Source: Plasmodiophora brassicae
Taxonomy: Eukaryota; Endomyxa; Phytomyxea; Plasmodiophorida; Plasmodiophoridae
Length of the DNA stretch: 64,000 bases
Reading direction: 5' to 3'
Assembly (NCBI GenBank): GCA_039704465.1
Contig: JASFAU010000012.1
Span: 496,001 to 560,000, forward strand
Shown here: one piece after another, positions 10,306 through 21,151 of the stretch
Layout: the number at the start of each line of letters is the position of its first letter
Position numbering within the stretch: position 1 is the first letter of the stretch
Notes under the pieces: generated by a model
Database searches by the model: none
Told to the model about the DNA's origin: nothing
Seen by the model: the letters and a program-made list of their open reading frames with translations, nothing else
Program-made: the position numbers and the translations under genes

Positions 10306-11133
10306 TCAGCTGGTGTCGAATGGGGGCGTCAGCGAATACGATCTGGAGACCTTGGCCACGGCTTCGTCGCCGTCGATGTTGACACCATAAGGTGGCCTGG
10401 GTGGAAGGTATCCGGGCTGTTCCTCAATCTTCCACACGCTGCGATCGGGCAGCACAGGAGGGCGGTACGCTCTCGCCGATTGCGCCCGCGTTCGCCTCCG
10501 TTCCTCCGCAAATGCTTCGGCATGTTCCTCCCAGCTGAAATGCCGTTTCTGCTGATTCCCAGCGGGCACTCGTCTCGGCAGCAACGACGACGTCAACAGC
10601 GACGACTGGTCGCAACGGCGCTGCAGGTTCGTGCTGGACGCTGGCGCTTCGTTGATCTTTGTCGTGTGCCATGTAATGATGTCGCCGTGGTCCACTGGCC
10701 ATTGCTGGCGCTTACAACCCATAGTTGGTATCCTCGCTGCGGACGCAGCCGGCGAGCTTCGGAATGTGTCACGACGAGCGTGAACAGGGCGGGCTTTTAC
10801 CTCGTCAGACAACGTCGTACGATGCTGGATGACGTTCTGGCTAGGTGCCCGGCGCGGATGTCGTGTGGCACGCGCGTATAAGTGTCGATCGACACAGGAG
10901 AGCAGGTCTGGGTATGCCAGCGGGCGTTCCAGGGGCACCAAGCCAGGGTCGATGCCGAACTCGACGAAGAGCGTCGTCTTCAGCGTGTCGCCGGCGATGG
11001 ACCCGGAGTTGTAGTACGACAGCAAGCGTTTGATCTCGTCTGCGTGGTCGGCGATACGGGCGCGACGCATGTAGGCAGTGGACCGGGGCGGGACCCATGA
11101 ATCGGCGAAGGGCTCCGTTGTGGAGCCAGCCAT
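10306..11133 (-). CDS. Hypothetical protein (about 275 aa)
   Basis: An ATG at 11133 opens a 275-codon frame. The first 75 residues look strongly protein-like (DEIKRLLSYYNSGSIAGDTL, LFVEFGIDPGLVPLERPL), and the last 70 are charged and Pro-rich (FSWEEHAEAFAEERRRTRA, YLPPRPPYGVNIDGDEA). The middle, about residues 80-160, is lower quality and probably includes one or two short in-frame introns; a 57-bp GTCGAT...CTAGCCAG stretch is a candidate. The N-terminal pattern loosely recalls proteins of motile cilia, but I cannot assign a family. Its 3' end is 79 bp from the actin-family gene start. Confidence 0.55.
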   Translation of the reverse strand: MAGSTTEPFADSWVPPRSTAYMRRARIADHADEIKRLLSYYNSGSIAGDTLKTTLFVEFGIDPGLVPLERPLAYPDLLSCVDRHLYARATRHPRRAPSQNVIQHRTTLSDEVKARPVHARRDTFRSSPAASAARIPTMGCKRQQWPVDHGDIITWHTTKINEAPASSTNLQRRCDQSSLLTSSLLPRRVPAGNQQKRHFSWEEHAEAFAEERRRTRAQSARAYRPPVLPDRSVWKIEEQPGYLPPRPPYGVNIDGDEAVAKVSRSYSLTPPFDTS

Positions 11134-11182
11134 TACGCGTTCTGCCCAAAGATCTCACCCAGACGGGCACACGTCACAAGAT

Positions 11183-11701
11183 TTACTGTCTCTGCAGGAG
11201 GAGCATATCGTGGCATAGCCGGGCGCGATCCGCCATTCGTCGCGTATCGACCCAGCGTTGCTGTCGACGCCATTCTTTGGCAGTCGATATGGCCTGTCGT
11301 GCCTCCAACATGTCCAGACGCAATGTGTAACCTTGGCAAACTCGGACGGGCCTGATGACGACCGGAACGACAGCGTCAGCGCTCTCGGGCACGGGCTCAA
11401 CAGTCGAAACGTTGGGTCCATCTGTCTGGCAGAGCAATCGTCTATCAACGGATTCGACTGCATTCGACGAGGTTGACAAGGCCGCCCGAAGCTTCTCCCA
11501 GTGATTGCTTGCCGATGGATCCTCTTCGCGCACGTCAGTCTTGCCGTCCTTGTCGTCCGCGTCTTCGGGCAGGCGGTTCAATGTCCATTCGAAAACGGGC
11601 GTGCTGGCCGCATGACGGTGGCGAGCCACCCTGGGCGCCGGTTTTTGGGCGACCACGCTCGGGCGTCGCAGCGACCGGGTCCACGCCACCGCATCCGCCA
11701 T
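11183..11701 (-). CDS. Hypothetical protein (172 aa), possibly upstream exon of next gene
   Basis: The frame opens at an ATG at 11701. It is Arg/Ala-rich with an acidic central part (EDADDKDGKTDVREED) and a helical C-terminus (LRLDMLEARQAISTAKEWRRQQRW). It stops only 49 bp before the start of the downstream frame on the same strand. That is the local intron size, so both could be one gene, but no donor/acceptor pair with matching phase was found. No domain recognised. Confidence 0.4.
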   Translation of the reverse strand: MADAVAWTRSLRRPSVVAQKPAPRVARHRHAASTPVFEWTLNRLPEDADDKDGKTDVREEDPSASNHWEKLRAALSTSSNAVESVDRRLLCQTDGPNVSTVEPVPESADAVVPVVIRPVRVCQGYTLRLDMLEARQAISTAKEWRRQQRWVDTRRMADRARLCHDMLLLQRQ

Positions 11702-11959
11702 GCAGGGTAGTCACCCCCCGCAACGTACGACCGCGTCAGCCAATATACCGACAACTAATATTGATCACGACCGTACTCTGCGAGCTCGGCCGTTCGTTCG
11801 CCTGGCTGCAATAACGATTAGCAATCGTAGTGCGGTTTGCGCTGTTTGGCGGTCTCCTTTAATGGTCTCCCGGCCAAAAATGTGTCATCGCTGCAGTCAT
11901 CAAAATTCAAAACGCAATCGGTCGGGTGTCGTCGGGACCCGTAAGGAGCGCAGCGGACG

Positions 11960-13486
11960 ATGGCGGATGGCGCTGACGGCCTGTTGGGGTCGGCGGTGTT
12001 GCCCGTTCGGCAGGCGTCGGCGCTAAACTGGAAGCCGGGGCAGTACGGGCGTGACAACGACATGGAGGTGCTGCAGGCGACGTACGCCGAGCAGTTCGCG
12101 GTGATGAAGGAGCGGTTCAAAGGGCGTGAAGACGACCCGTACATTCAGTATCGGTTCATGAAGGCGTTCAAGTTCAACCTGGACGAGGCGATTGCGCACC
12201 TCGAGGCCACGATTGCTTGGAAGGCGTCCATTGGGTACGAAGCCATTGCGGCTTCCGTTCGCGACCTGGATCCGAACGACCTCGAGAAGTTTCCGCATGG
12301 CGAGATGATTCAGCGGTACTTCCCGCAGTGGTTGGTGCCGGTATGTTGCCCACTGCGTTCGTCAAACTGACCTATGGATCACACAGCCCGAGATATTCTA
12401 TGGACCTTGATGGGAACCCGGTGGATGTTTCCTGCCCGGGGATGATCATACCGAATGAGTTCTGTGCGCACGTTGCGGTTGAACAGATGGAAGCATTTCA
12501 GGTTCATCTCGTTGCGAACCTTGTAACGTTGGGCGTAGAGTACGCGTTCGCATGAGCTGATAATAATTGTTCGACAGAGTCAGTGGCTAGGCGCGAGAAG
12601 TCACGAACGTGGTGTCGTGGTTCGCATGACCCGCATTATCGACATCCAAGGCCTGTCGATGAAGCATTTGACAACGTTGTTACCCACGCTTAGACGGTCG
12701 ATGGCAGTTGCCCAGGCCAACTTTGTTGAGCACATGGTCGGGATCTGGTTTTAATAATCCTGCAAATCGGCTTACCGTCGTGTTGGCAGGCGAGGGCCAT
12801 CGTTATCAACGCCCCATCGATGTTCAATTACATCTGGGCAATTGTCAAACCTCTGTTGAACGAAAGAACCCAGCAGAAGGTTGCCTCGGCGTTCATTTGG
12901 ATACCGGGGTTGCAGTCTGAAACGTCACGTGCCGGCATAGGTCATTATTGTGGGTTCCGATTATCGGGCCACGCTTCTGAAGTACATCGCGCCCGACCAA
13001 CTTCCGGAATGCTACGGCGGAACTTGCAAACGTGTTCCGTTTACCCATTTCGATCACGACGCCGGATTCGAGAACTCGGTGGTCGCTGCAGGAGGCAGCG
13101 TGCAGAAAACGGTTATTCGTCGTGCAACTTGCTGCCAGCAAGCCTTCTGAGTTTGACACACTACTCAGATTGATGTCGGTCCCGGGATGCTCTTGGAATG
13201 GGCAGTCAGGTCTGCAGACAAAGACATCGGGCTCGATGTCCGGTTCGTGTGCAACGACAATGCAGCCAATTCGCCAATCGAAGAAGTCATCCTCCCGCCC
13301 TCGAGAATCCAGTCGCACGTGTCAACGGTTCGGGGCACATGGACAGCGCCAGCGCGGCCCGGCAAGGCGGTCTTCACGTTCGACAATTCGTACTCCATGT
13401 TCACGTCCAAGAGCATCAAGGTCCGGATAGAAACGTCGTTCCCTGTTGCAACGCCCTCGGACCCTCCCGTACTAAACCCGGAATAA
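11960..13486 (+). CDS. SEC14-like lipid-transfer protein with GOLD domain
   Basis: Six exons: 11960-12327, 12387-12501, 12578-12736, 12790-12879, 12941-13111 and 13169-13486, joining to 406 residues. An N-terminal CRAL-TRIO-N helical bundle (REDDPYIQYRFMKAFKFNLDEA) is followed by the lipid-binding CRAL-TRIO fold (IIDIQGLSMKHL, IVINAPSMFNYIWAIVKPLL, APDQLPECYGG). The C-terminus is a GOLD beta-domain (GPGMLLEWAVRSADKDIGLD). Such proteins move phosphoinositides or tocopherol-like lipids between membranes, and the GOLD part usually binds membrane or cargo proteins. Every junction after the first is fixed by homology and phase. The first donor could be GTGGTT at 12328 (frame fits) or GTATGT at 12341 (a better consensus, but it breaks the frame). 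Confidence 0.88.
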
Positions 13487-13633
13487 CCTGAACATGGCCC
13501 CAATGTTTCTATCGGGCGGCACTGGTCGCCCTGTGCGAACTACCAATCTGCAGTTCCCCCGTCGTGCGTCCGACGACGGTCCGTTGATGAATCGAGTGTC
13601 GAATGAGCTGCACACGCCACGGAGTTCGGCACG

Positions 13634-15465
13634 ATGGACGTCGACGATGCCGTCGGCGACGTGCCTGTGGAGGCAATGGATGCGGGCCCGCTGGAGGTCG
13701 CTGACGATACCAATGTAGCTGACGATACCAATGTCGCTGACGATACTAATGTCGCTGACGAGAGCGGTATGAATGTCATTGACGATATCAATGTCGTCGG
13801 CGCCACCGACGTCCAGGCATCCACCGCTGAGGATGATATGGTCGAGGGCGGTGTCAGGTCAGCCGCCGACGTCCATTTGTATACGCTGATCATCCGCCAG
13901 CTCGCCGACGATGGGTTTGGCGAGATCGCCACGAACCTGTCAACAGTGTCCGGCGTCGATATCGACCCGAAGCTGCCGGACAACAACCTTGCCCGGATCG
14001 TGACCCTGGCTGCTGCTGAAGACTCACAGCCTGACGCAGAAAAACCCGATGAAGCAGGTGCCAGCGAGCCTGTTGATGAAACCGAGGAAGCGGTACCGTA
14101 CCGGGCCCGTTTGTTTCCCCCTTTCTCTCGATTCTGACACTGTCGCAGGAACTGGAGCAGCATCATCCCACGCGTTCACCGAAAACGCTGGTCAGCGAGA
14201 AGGAAGACGCGCAGGACCTGTCCATCGATCGGGAATCGTCGTCGATGCCCAGGTACCCTGCTTTGGCATCTGGCCCATATTGACAGGACTGACCGTTCGC
14301 CGTAGCCGGAAATTCCCAGACCATTCCGTGCGCTTCGTGTCGCTTCATAAGAACGCCGTTCGTGCCGGGTGCTTTAGCCCTGATGGCAGTTACGCTGCGA
14401 CCGGCAGCAACGATTTCTCCATCAAATACGTAAGCCCGGGGTCGACCATAACATCAGTGTCCTGCCACTTACGGCCGTACAGCTTGATGTCGACAAGATG
14501 CATCATCATTCGCAGTTAAAGGCGTCAAAGCTGGCAACGTCGGACGAATCGGCGTCGAGACCGGTGATCCGGACGTATTACGACCACTCCGCTCCGGTCA
14601 CGCAGGTCATATTCCATCCCGTCCGCGACATTCTGGTGTCGTCGTCGCAAGACCAGTCCATCAAGCTGTTCGACCTGCAAAGGGCGACGCAGAAACGCTC
14701 ATTCAAGCAAATTCGGGAGAACTCCAGTGTCAACTCCATCGATTTCCACCCGACCGGTGACTTCCTGGTCTGCGCCACCGACCGGGAACCCGTGTACTTG
14801 TACGACATGACGACATTCCAACGGTTCTGCTCCCCGGACCAGAAATCGTTCCACATCGGACCTGTCATGTACGTTCGATACGCGAACCAGGCGTCGTACT
14901 TTGCGTCTTGTGGCGTCGATGGCACCATAAAGCTGTGGGATGGCGTGAGTGCCAAATGTGTCCGCACCATTCCGAATGCACATTCGAGCGCGCCCGTTTC
15001 CAACTTGCAATTCTCCATCAACGGCAAGTACCTGCTGTCGGGCGGACGCGTAAGCGGAGCAGTCTGTTCGTCGCATATGCAGGCTCTAACTAACGGGGGC
15101 ACGCAGGACTCCACATCGCGATTGTGGGAAGTAGCAACCGGGCGGCTTGTGCACACATTGGAGGGCGCTATGCATAGCAACACGTCGCTCCGTACAGTGT
15201 CGATCAAGAGCTCGTTCAGCTACAACGACGAGTTCGTCCTGAGCGGCGATGAGCTGTCCGGCAACATCACCGTCTGGGACACCCGAACGGGCAAGATGGT
15301 CAAAAAGAGCCCAGCGCACACGAAGGTGACCAGCACCGATCCTATACCCCACACGTTTTCTAATTGCCCATCCAGTCCGTCTCCTGGATTGCCACATCGC
15401 AAACGGAACCGGCCATGCTGACATGTAGCGAGGATTGCACCGCCAAGTTCATGGCTGCCCAATAG
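13634..15465 (+). CDS. CSTF1: Cleavage stimulation factor 50-kDa subunit (CstF-50)
   Basis: Six exons: 13634-14092, 14149-14252, 14306-14429, 14483-15049, 15107-15325 and 15376-15465, giving 520 residues. The N-terminal dimerisation segment is present (LYTLIIRQLADDGFGEIATN), preceded by a lineage-specific acidic leader with a repeated VADDTN unit. Seven WD40 blades follow: CFSPDGSYAATGSND, IRTYYDHSAPVTQVIFHP, SFKQI, IDFHPTGDFLVCAT, VDGTIKLWDGVSAKC, STSRLWEVATGR and TCSEDCTAKF. CstF-50 is the WD40 subunit of the pre-mRNA 3'-end processing complex in the nucleus. The stop is 69 bp from the convergent LC8 gene, so the two 3' UTRs probably overlap. Confidence 0.93.
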
Positions 15466-15534
15466 CGCCCTGCCGACACAATATATACGATTGTTCCATT
15501 CCACGTCGGTGTGAGCCACTCGTTGTCTCTCTCG

Positions 15535-15882
15535 TTAGTCCTGTGATTTGAACAACATGATGGTCTGGCCGTTGATCGACATGAACATTTCGAAGTTCGT
15601 CTGGTGGCTGATCGACGCGGCATAATGCTTCCCGACGACGCAGTGCCATGTCGACTTCGGGTACTTGGCGTCGAACGCCTGCTTGATCTTCGTCGCCATG
15701 TCTTTCTCGATCGCCGACGTGTTCAACGCGTCGATCGCGACGGCGATCGCGTCCTTCTGCATATCGGGCGGCATATCCGTCTGCCGGATCGTCACCTGCG
15801 CATTGGCCGCCGCCTTCGCCGACGACTCGCTCTTCTCACCTGTCGCCCCCTCCACCACGTTCTCCACGTCCGTCGTCGCCAT
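15535..15882 (-). CDS. Dynein light chain LC8-type
   Basis: A single exon of 115 codons from the ATG at 15882. After a 26-residue Ala/Glu-rich N-terminal extension, the whole LC8 fold is recognisable: IRQTDMPPDMQKDAIAVA, KIKQAFDAKYPKSTWHCVVG, and the terminal strand IMLLFKSQD. LC8 is a homodimeric hub that binds short peptide motifs in dynein intermediate chain and many other partners. The typical family length is 89 residues, so the extension is extra. It lies in a divergent pair with MAK11 (276 bp apart). Confidence 0.95.
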   Translation of the reverse strand: MATTDVENVVEGATGEKSESSAKAAANAQVTIRQTDMPPDMQKDAIAVAIDALNTSAIEKDMATKIKQAFDAKYPKSTWHCVVGKHYAASISHQTNFEMFMSINGQTIMLFKSQD

Positions 15883-16158
15883 CGTTTCTCCCTATTCTCG
15901 TCTCGCTCTACGTACAGCAACCAGCAGCGCTTCGGATTCGGTCACAGGCCGAGGGGTTGCAACTCGCCCGAAAGTGGTTCATGCAGACGGGTCACTGACT
16001 GGCGCTGCTCGCAAATATGCCGAAGGCAGCTTCGGAAAATTCGCGTCGTGGCAGCGCAAGTCAGCGCGGTCGCCTGCGCAGGTCCGCGCTGGGAATAGCG
16101 GCTGCAGTCGAGCAGCGGGCCGCGGCCTTGCGCAGATTCCGTCCTGCCGCTGCCGCTG

Positions 16159-17333
16159 ATGGCGCCGACGACGCTGCCGTCCCGCGTCCATGTGTGCTGC
16201 GGGTCGTACGATCGCGCCGTGTGCGGGTTCGACCTGGTGTTGCGGCCCGAGGACAGCGCTGAGGATCGGCAGGCGGCGATCCCGTTCACCAGGCGCTATG
16301 CCACGGCGGCGCATAGCGGCCCGGTTCGATGCGTGGCCAGCCGCGGCAACGTACTTGCTTCTGCCGGCGACGACGAAATCATACGGTTGTCTCTGGAATG
16401 CCCGCAGCTGCCTCGACGTTGTCTGACACGCGATGTTCCCAACAGGTTGTACGACGTCGCAAAGATGGTCGAGATCGGGTCGCTCATGGAACAATCAGGT
16501 CGGCTGAGCTCGGTGGCCCAACCCTTGACGTTGCGGTATTGACGAACAGCGTGCGTCCAGCATCGATTACGCACCTGCAGATGGGGAACGGCATCATGCT
16601 GAGCGGGGCGGAGGACGGGACGATCTGTGTGTGGTCGGTGAAGTCGTGGGACTGCCTGTCGAAGATCTCGGCGCACAAAGGGCGCATCACCGGCCTGGCT
16701 CTACATCCGACGAGCCCAGTCGCCCTGAGCGTCGGCGCGGATCGCTCGCTGTGCATCTGGGATCTGGCCACGTTCAAGAAGGTGTTCTCGATCAAGGCGA
16801 AGACGGGCACTCATTCCCTGCAATGGTCGCCGTCTGGCGAGCATTACGCGTTCCTGTGCGACAAGGAATGCAGGGTGTCGGATAGGAACGGCAACCTGTT
16901 GTGGTCGTTAGCGCACGACAGTCGCGTTCTGTCGTTCGCGTTCATCGCGGAAACGTACGTTGCGACCGGCACGGACGACGGCACCATACGCGTCTGGTCG
17001 TGCACTGCCGGCGAGGACGTCGCAGTACTACAAGGCCATGACAAGCGAGTCAGCGCGTTAGCGTCCGTCCAGCATGGCCTGCTGGCGTCAGCGTCATCCG
17101 ACGGGCGCATCCTTCTCTGGGACCTGCAGTGTCCTGATGTACCCCTCGGCGCGTTCGAAGCCAACCTTCGAATTACGTCGTTGTGCTCGGTGCGAACCGA
17201 CACGCCATCGATCGCCACCGATGCGGCGAGTCCCGCTCCTGCTGGGGCGCCCGTGACTAAGGGCAAGAAGACGAAATCGGCAGCGTCTCGCCGGCAGAAG
17301 CTTCGAGGCGTTCGGAAGACCATTTCTAAATGA
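16159..17333 (+). CDS. PAK1IP1: MAK11/PAK1IP1 ribosome-biogenesis WD40 protein
   Basis: Three exons: 16159-16385, 16446-16498 and 16561-17333 (introns 60 and 62 bp), 350 residues. The N-terminus VCCGSYDRAVCGF matches the family opening. Blades include ASAGDDEIIRLYDVAKM (across intron 1), LSGAEDGTICVWSVKSWDCL, ISAHKGRITGLALHPTSP, LSVGADRSLCIWDL and ATGTDDGTIRVW. A Lys-rich nuclear tail closes the protein (KGKKTKSAASRRQKLRG). The family acts in 60S subunit assembly in the nucleolus. The short second exon (53 bp) was found because it restores the conserved EIIRLYD...GSLMEQS segment. Confidence 0.93.
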
Positions 17334-17459
17334 TGATGATTCTGCGCAATGCAGAAGTGTGAATGCAGCATAGTAGCGGAAGTATACGATGTGCTTTCCA
17401 ATTAGATAACCGTGGCGCTCTAGACTTTGATGCTCTGCCGTGGACGGTTGGGGTTAGGC

Positions 17460-18894
17460 TTACGATTCAGGTCTTGGGATCGGCTTCTGGGGCATGCACA
17501 GGTTGTAGAAGGTGTCGCGAAGGAACAGGTCGGCGGAATGCCACGCGCACCACCCCTTCGAGACGATCGTGTCGACGTCGTCGGCACCTTTGTAGTGCGG
17601 GTCGATGATGAGGAACCGAACATCGCCGGTGAACTCGTTGATATCCACGCCGAGCAGCGTGTACGCCAAGACGCCACCGCCGATCGTGACCGGCGACCCA
17701 TGCGTATCGAAATGCATGGCAAGTTCCCGGCCTCGTGTGGCGAATTCAGCCCCAGACGTTAGGTTGAGCAGCTTGCAGACCAGCCCAACCTCATTCAATA
17801 TAAGGCTCTAAAACCGGACCAGGGTCAGACCGATTGCCAATGGGACACAGCACTGCACCTACAACGTCGTACGCGCCAATCCACTGTTTCGATCCGATAA
17901 AGTTGGACGGCTTGTCCTCGATCCTCGCGAGGATCTCCTGGATCTCCCGGTGCGACGGAACGGGTTGCCTGAGGCATCCTTGAAAGTTTCCCCATGACCA
18001 GAGGGTCTGCAGGGATCGGTAGGCGCATCCCCATCCATCATCATTGAACCCGTCCTGCAGGTAATGGTAATAGGCGTACGGGCCGCGAACCAGGTGCGTC
18101 TTCCCGAACTCGATACCAGACGGGCGAACCCGGCGGTGGATGTTGTACAGACGTTGACCGTCGACGAATGTAGGGGACAGTACTAGACCAGAGGCAAGGC
18201 TGACGCATGCGGCAACATCTGGAATGGCATGGAACACGCGGCTGGCAGTGCTGCCCTCGAGCTGTCGACGCAGCAAGTCAAACGCCTCACAGAACGGGGT
18301 CCTTCGAGGAACAATGGCGACCGCATCAAGAACGACAGGAGCAACGTCGCAGGAGACAACGGGAGCAGTGACCGGCTTTGACGCCGGGCAGAGAGCATCG
18401 ACCGAGATAACGCGATCGGTGAAGGGCGCCGCGAACGGATGCGAGAAGGCGAGGTTGGCCGATGGGCGCTTGCCCAACAGGTTCGCACATGGCGTCGAAT
18501 CGTTCGATAGCAGAAGCCGACCCTGAACACGACATTGTACATGGGCAGACGCGGGGATGGGTCGCGGTACGCGCGTGTGCAGAACGACACGGTTCGGGCC
18601 GATCAGATCCGACCCGTCCACGAACACAGGATCGACAGTGCGGCCATCGACATGCCATTTAACGGAGCCTTCTGCAACAACAGCATGCACGCCGGCCTTG
18701 CTGACCGAACGGCCGTATGATCCACGAACAACCAGGCCGCCGGGCAGGTCGCGCGCAGCAACCTGCCCAGGAACCATCTCAACGATCACTTCTGGATCGT
18801 CGGCGAACGCCAGCAGGTTACCGACGTCGCGGACGCCGGCGCGCTCCAGCCTCGCCTGGCACGCTTCGAACACCGATAACGACGCCGACGCCAT
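17460..18894 (-). CDS. UFSP2: UFM1-specific protease 2 (UFSP2), cysteine peptidase C78
   Basis: Two exons, 17866-18894 and 17460-17789 (intron 76 bp), 452 residues. The catalytic core is intact: DDGWGCAYRSLQTLWSW with the nucleophile Cys, REIQEILARIEDKPSNFIGS, QWIGAYD at the splice junction, and IIDPHYKGADD supplying the Asp and His. The N-terminal half (about 280 residues) is a divergent MPN-like domain. UFSP2 matures UFM1 and removes it from ER-associated ribosomal substrates. Its presence implies an active UFMylation pathway. The start is the ATG at 18894; the longer frame begins with GTG. Confidence 0.95.
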
Positions 18895-19225
18895 TAGCGA
18901 ACTGCGCCACTGAGTCACTGACCATGCCGCAGTCGCCCCACGGGGGGCTGCAGCTCAGCACTGCTCCGCCAGTCGCCAAGCTACCGTAGCTGCACATTGC
19001 TACCGCTTGTCATCATGCGAAGCTGCAACCGGGTCCCAGTCGTCGAGCTATGCGTACGTGAAACTGCGTCCCAGTCGCCGAGCTACATCCTGAGGCAACT
19101 GCGGCCCCCGGTCGTCGCACGCTACCCAGCTGCACGACAGTGTCTCAGTCGACGACGTACGCGTACCTGTAGCGCTGCCCTAGAAGGACAAAGTGCTGGG
19201 ATCCGCTGATGCCGAGTTGTATTGG
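18895..19225. other. Intergenic with degenerate tandem repeat
   Basis: No gene. Between about 19030 and 19140 an imperfect unit of about 40 bp built around CCAGTCGCCGAGCTAC recurs two to three times. Confidence 0.5.
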
Positions 19226-20182
19226 TCAAGACGCGGACAGAAGGAGTTCACACTGAAGGGCGCCGTCCACGACCAGGTTGGCGGCGCGCTGCCCTAGGCC
19301 ATGAATCGGGAACGCGTTCATCTCGACGCTGTGTCCGACCGTTGTCCACACGACAGGTTTCTTGTTGGCGACCGCCAGCGGTTGCGATGTTGAACTGCCC
19401 AGTGCCACGACGATCGTGGTCTCGAATCCGGGGCTCGGGGCATGCTCGAGAGTCAGGCGTATCTTGTACCACATTGGCCCGACAGTGGAAGCGCCCTGGG
19501 TCGCGTACAGTCGAGCGTGCCATGAATACGGCCCCATCCGGAATCGCTTCTCGCCCGTGTGGAATTGGCGATCGGGTATCGGCACACGAAGCTGGACGCA
19601 GCGCCATCGCCGGGCAGGGCTACCGCTCCCATCGGGTACTCGATGGATGCGCTCGTTGACAAGACGTGCCAGGTCGCGATCCGCTACCGTCTCCATATCT
19701 GTCGCCGTCCACCTGCCCCAGTTGACGTGATCCAGCAACGGGCCAGAAAATCGAAGACGGGCCGTTGGATTCGCGTGAACCCAGGTCCAGATCCCGGCGA
19801 CGAGAGCGCTTTCAGTTGGAACCCAGACCCAGCCGGACGACACCAGTTCGAACATGTCGTCGTCGGGCAATGACGGGAACTCTTCCTCTGCCATGGTCTC
19901 CTCGAAGTGCTGAGCCATGGCTTTGATGATGGCAGGGTACAGGTCGTGGTATCCCAAGTCGAGACACGTTTTGTAGATGGCGACGCGACCTAGGCCTTGG
20001 GCGGGATCGGCAGTGTCCACCAGACCGAGCAGGAACCTCTTGAACGATCTGCAATCGCTGGATGAAGGATCCTGAAGCCGCTCCAGCTGGCCGTTCGTGA
20101 TCCGCATCGGGGCGCTCTCGGTGAGCTGGCGCCATAATCGCAACAGCTGGGCCCGCGTCGATCGCGATCGAGTAACGACCAT
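19226..20182 (-). CDS. BACK-domain protein with C-terminal beta domain
   Basis: A single exon of 318 codons from the ATG at 20182. Residues about 60-160 fit a BACK helical repeat: AIIKAMAQHFEETMAEEEF, LPDDDMFELVSSGWVWVPTES and WTWVHANPTARLRFSGPLLDH. The C-terminal 130 residues are strand-rich (FRMGPYSWHARLYA, WYKIRLTLEH, LVVDGALQCELLL), resembling the MATH/TRAF-like domain that follows BACK in plant POB1-type proteins. The BTB domain that normally precedes BACK is not visible; only about 55 residues lie before it, and there is no upstream exon of BTB type. Probable role: a CUL3-adaptor relative or scaffold. Function is inferred only. Confidence 0.75.
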   Translation of the reverse strand: MVVTRSRSTRAQLLRLWRQLTESAPMRITNGQLERLQDPSSSDCRSFKRFLLGLVDTADPAQGLGRVAIYKTCLDLGYHDLYPAIIKAMAQHFEETMAEEEFPSLPDDDMFELVSSGWVWVPTESALVAGIWTWVHANPTARLRFSGPLLDHVNWGRWTATDMETVADRDLARLVNERIHRVPDGSGSPARRWRCVQLRVPIPDRQFHTGEKRFRMGPYSWHARLYATQGASTVGPMWYKIRLTLEHAPSPGFETTIVVALGSSTSQPLAVANKKPVVWTTVGHSVEMNAFPIHGLGQRAANLVVDGALQCELLLSAS

Positions 20183-20729
20183 CGGAATTGATCTCTAATG
20201 CCTTCGGCACGGGCGGCCAACGCTGAACAAAGTCCAGACCCGACTAGTCAATGCACATCAGGGGGCAGTATTTGACGGATAAAACCGACAGTGACCTGGA
20301 GACAACGCGACGAAGGGGAGCCCGCCACCGCTCATCGACCCCCGTCTTTTCGGGTCGGTAACTGGCCACTTAATGGATATTAAAATCTGTGACTAAGCGC
20401 GCCCACAAGGATGTGGCACATTCGTTGCACCGACAACGACGCCGCTGGGCGGCTATGCGTATCCCCGGTTTAACCCGCGCCAAGGCATGGAGCGGTCCTG
20501 GAGCCGTCCCCATCAACGTCCGTCGCTGCGAGCCGCTCGAAACCTGCACAGTCGCGCGCCCGGACATTGCTATTCTTGGTTTACGCGGCCGGGGGATCCC
20601 GGATCAAGGATCGTCATTCCATGGCGGAATTTGCGCGGTTTGACCTTGCCGCCCACCGTTGTCGCGTCATTCTAAAAAGACGTCGTCAGGCCTGGACACC
20701 CGCTGCCATTAACCACGAACCGGGCCGCT
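20183..20729. other. Intergenic, nothing recognised
   Basis: Several short frames exist, but none has an ATG, splice support or family resemblance. It holds the divergent 5' regions of the BACK-domain gene and the small membrane protein. Confidence 0.5.
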
Positions 20730-21044
20730 ATGCTCTCTATCCGAACCCTGTGCGTCTTCGCCGTGGCCGTGTATCTCGCGTCCTGCCTGCTGGTGGTGGA
20801 AGGCGCGATCCGGCACCGCGCCCAGAAATCTGGTGGAACGACTGTGAACGGCGTCAAGCAGAGGGTTATGGATACGGCTGCAGCGGCGATGAAGGGCGAT
20901 GTTAAACAATCGCAATCGTTGTGGGACGAGCACTTCTGGGTGTGGGTCGCCCTCATCGTTGCGGCCTGCATTGTCGTGCCGTGCGTGCTCTGTTGCTGTC
21001 TTCAGGAAATGTTAAAGAAGATGCTCTGCTGTTGCTGCAGGTGA
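20730..21044 (+). CDS. Small membrane protein with Cys-rich tail
   Basis: 104 codons from the ATG at 20730. A signal sequence (TLCVFAVAVYLASCLLVVEG) leads to a short luminal region, then one membrane span (WVWVALIVAACIVVPCVLCC) and a tail CCCLQEMLKKMLCCCC with ten cysteines in the last 25 residues, very likely palmitoylated. No family recognised. It is convergent with BAX inhibitor-1, 107 bp apart. Confidence 0.7.
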   Translation: MLSIRTLCVFAVAVYLASCLLVVEGAIRHRAQKSGGTTVNGVKQRVMDTAAAAMKGDVKQSQSLWDEHFWVWVALIVAACIVVPCVLCCCLQEMLKKMLCCCCR

Positions 21045-21151
21045 GGCAGTACAAGGCGCCAATTACGAACAGTAAACGATGACCATTGCCCTGACGAAAA
21101 GTTTATAACATCGCAGAAGAAACGAGTACGCTTTGGAAGATAAGCATCAAT

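Noticed and set aside
16386..16445. Alternative MAK11 splice skipping the 53-bp middle exon
   Set aside because: It joins in frame but loses the conserved segment after EIIR; including the short exon restores the family pattern.
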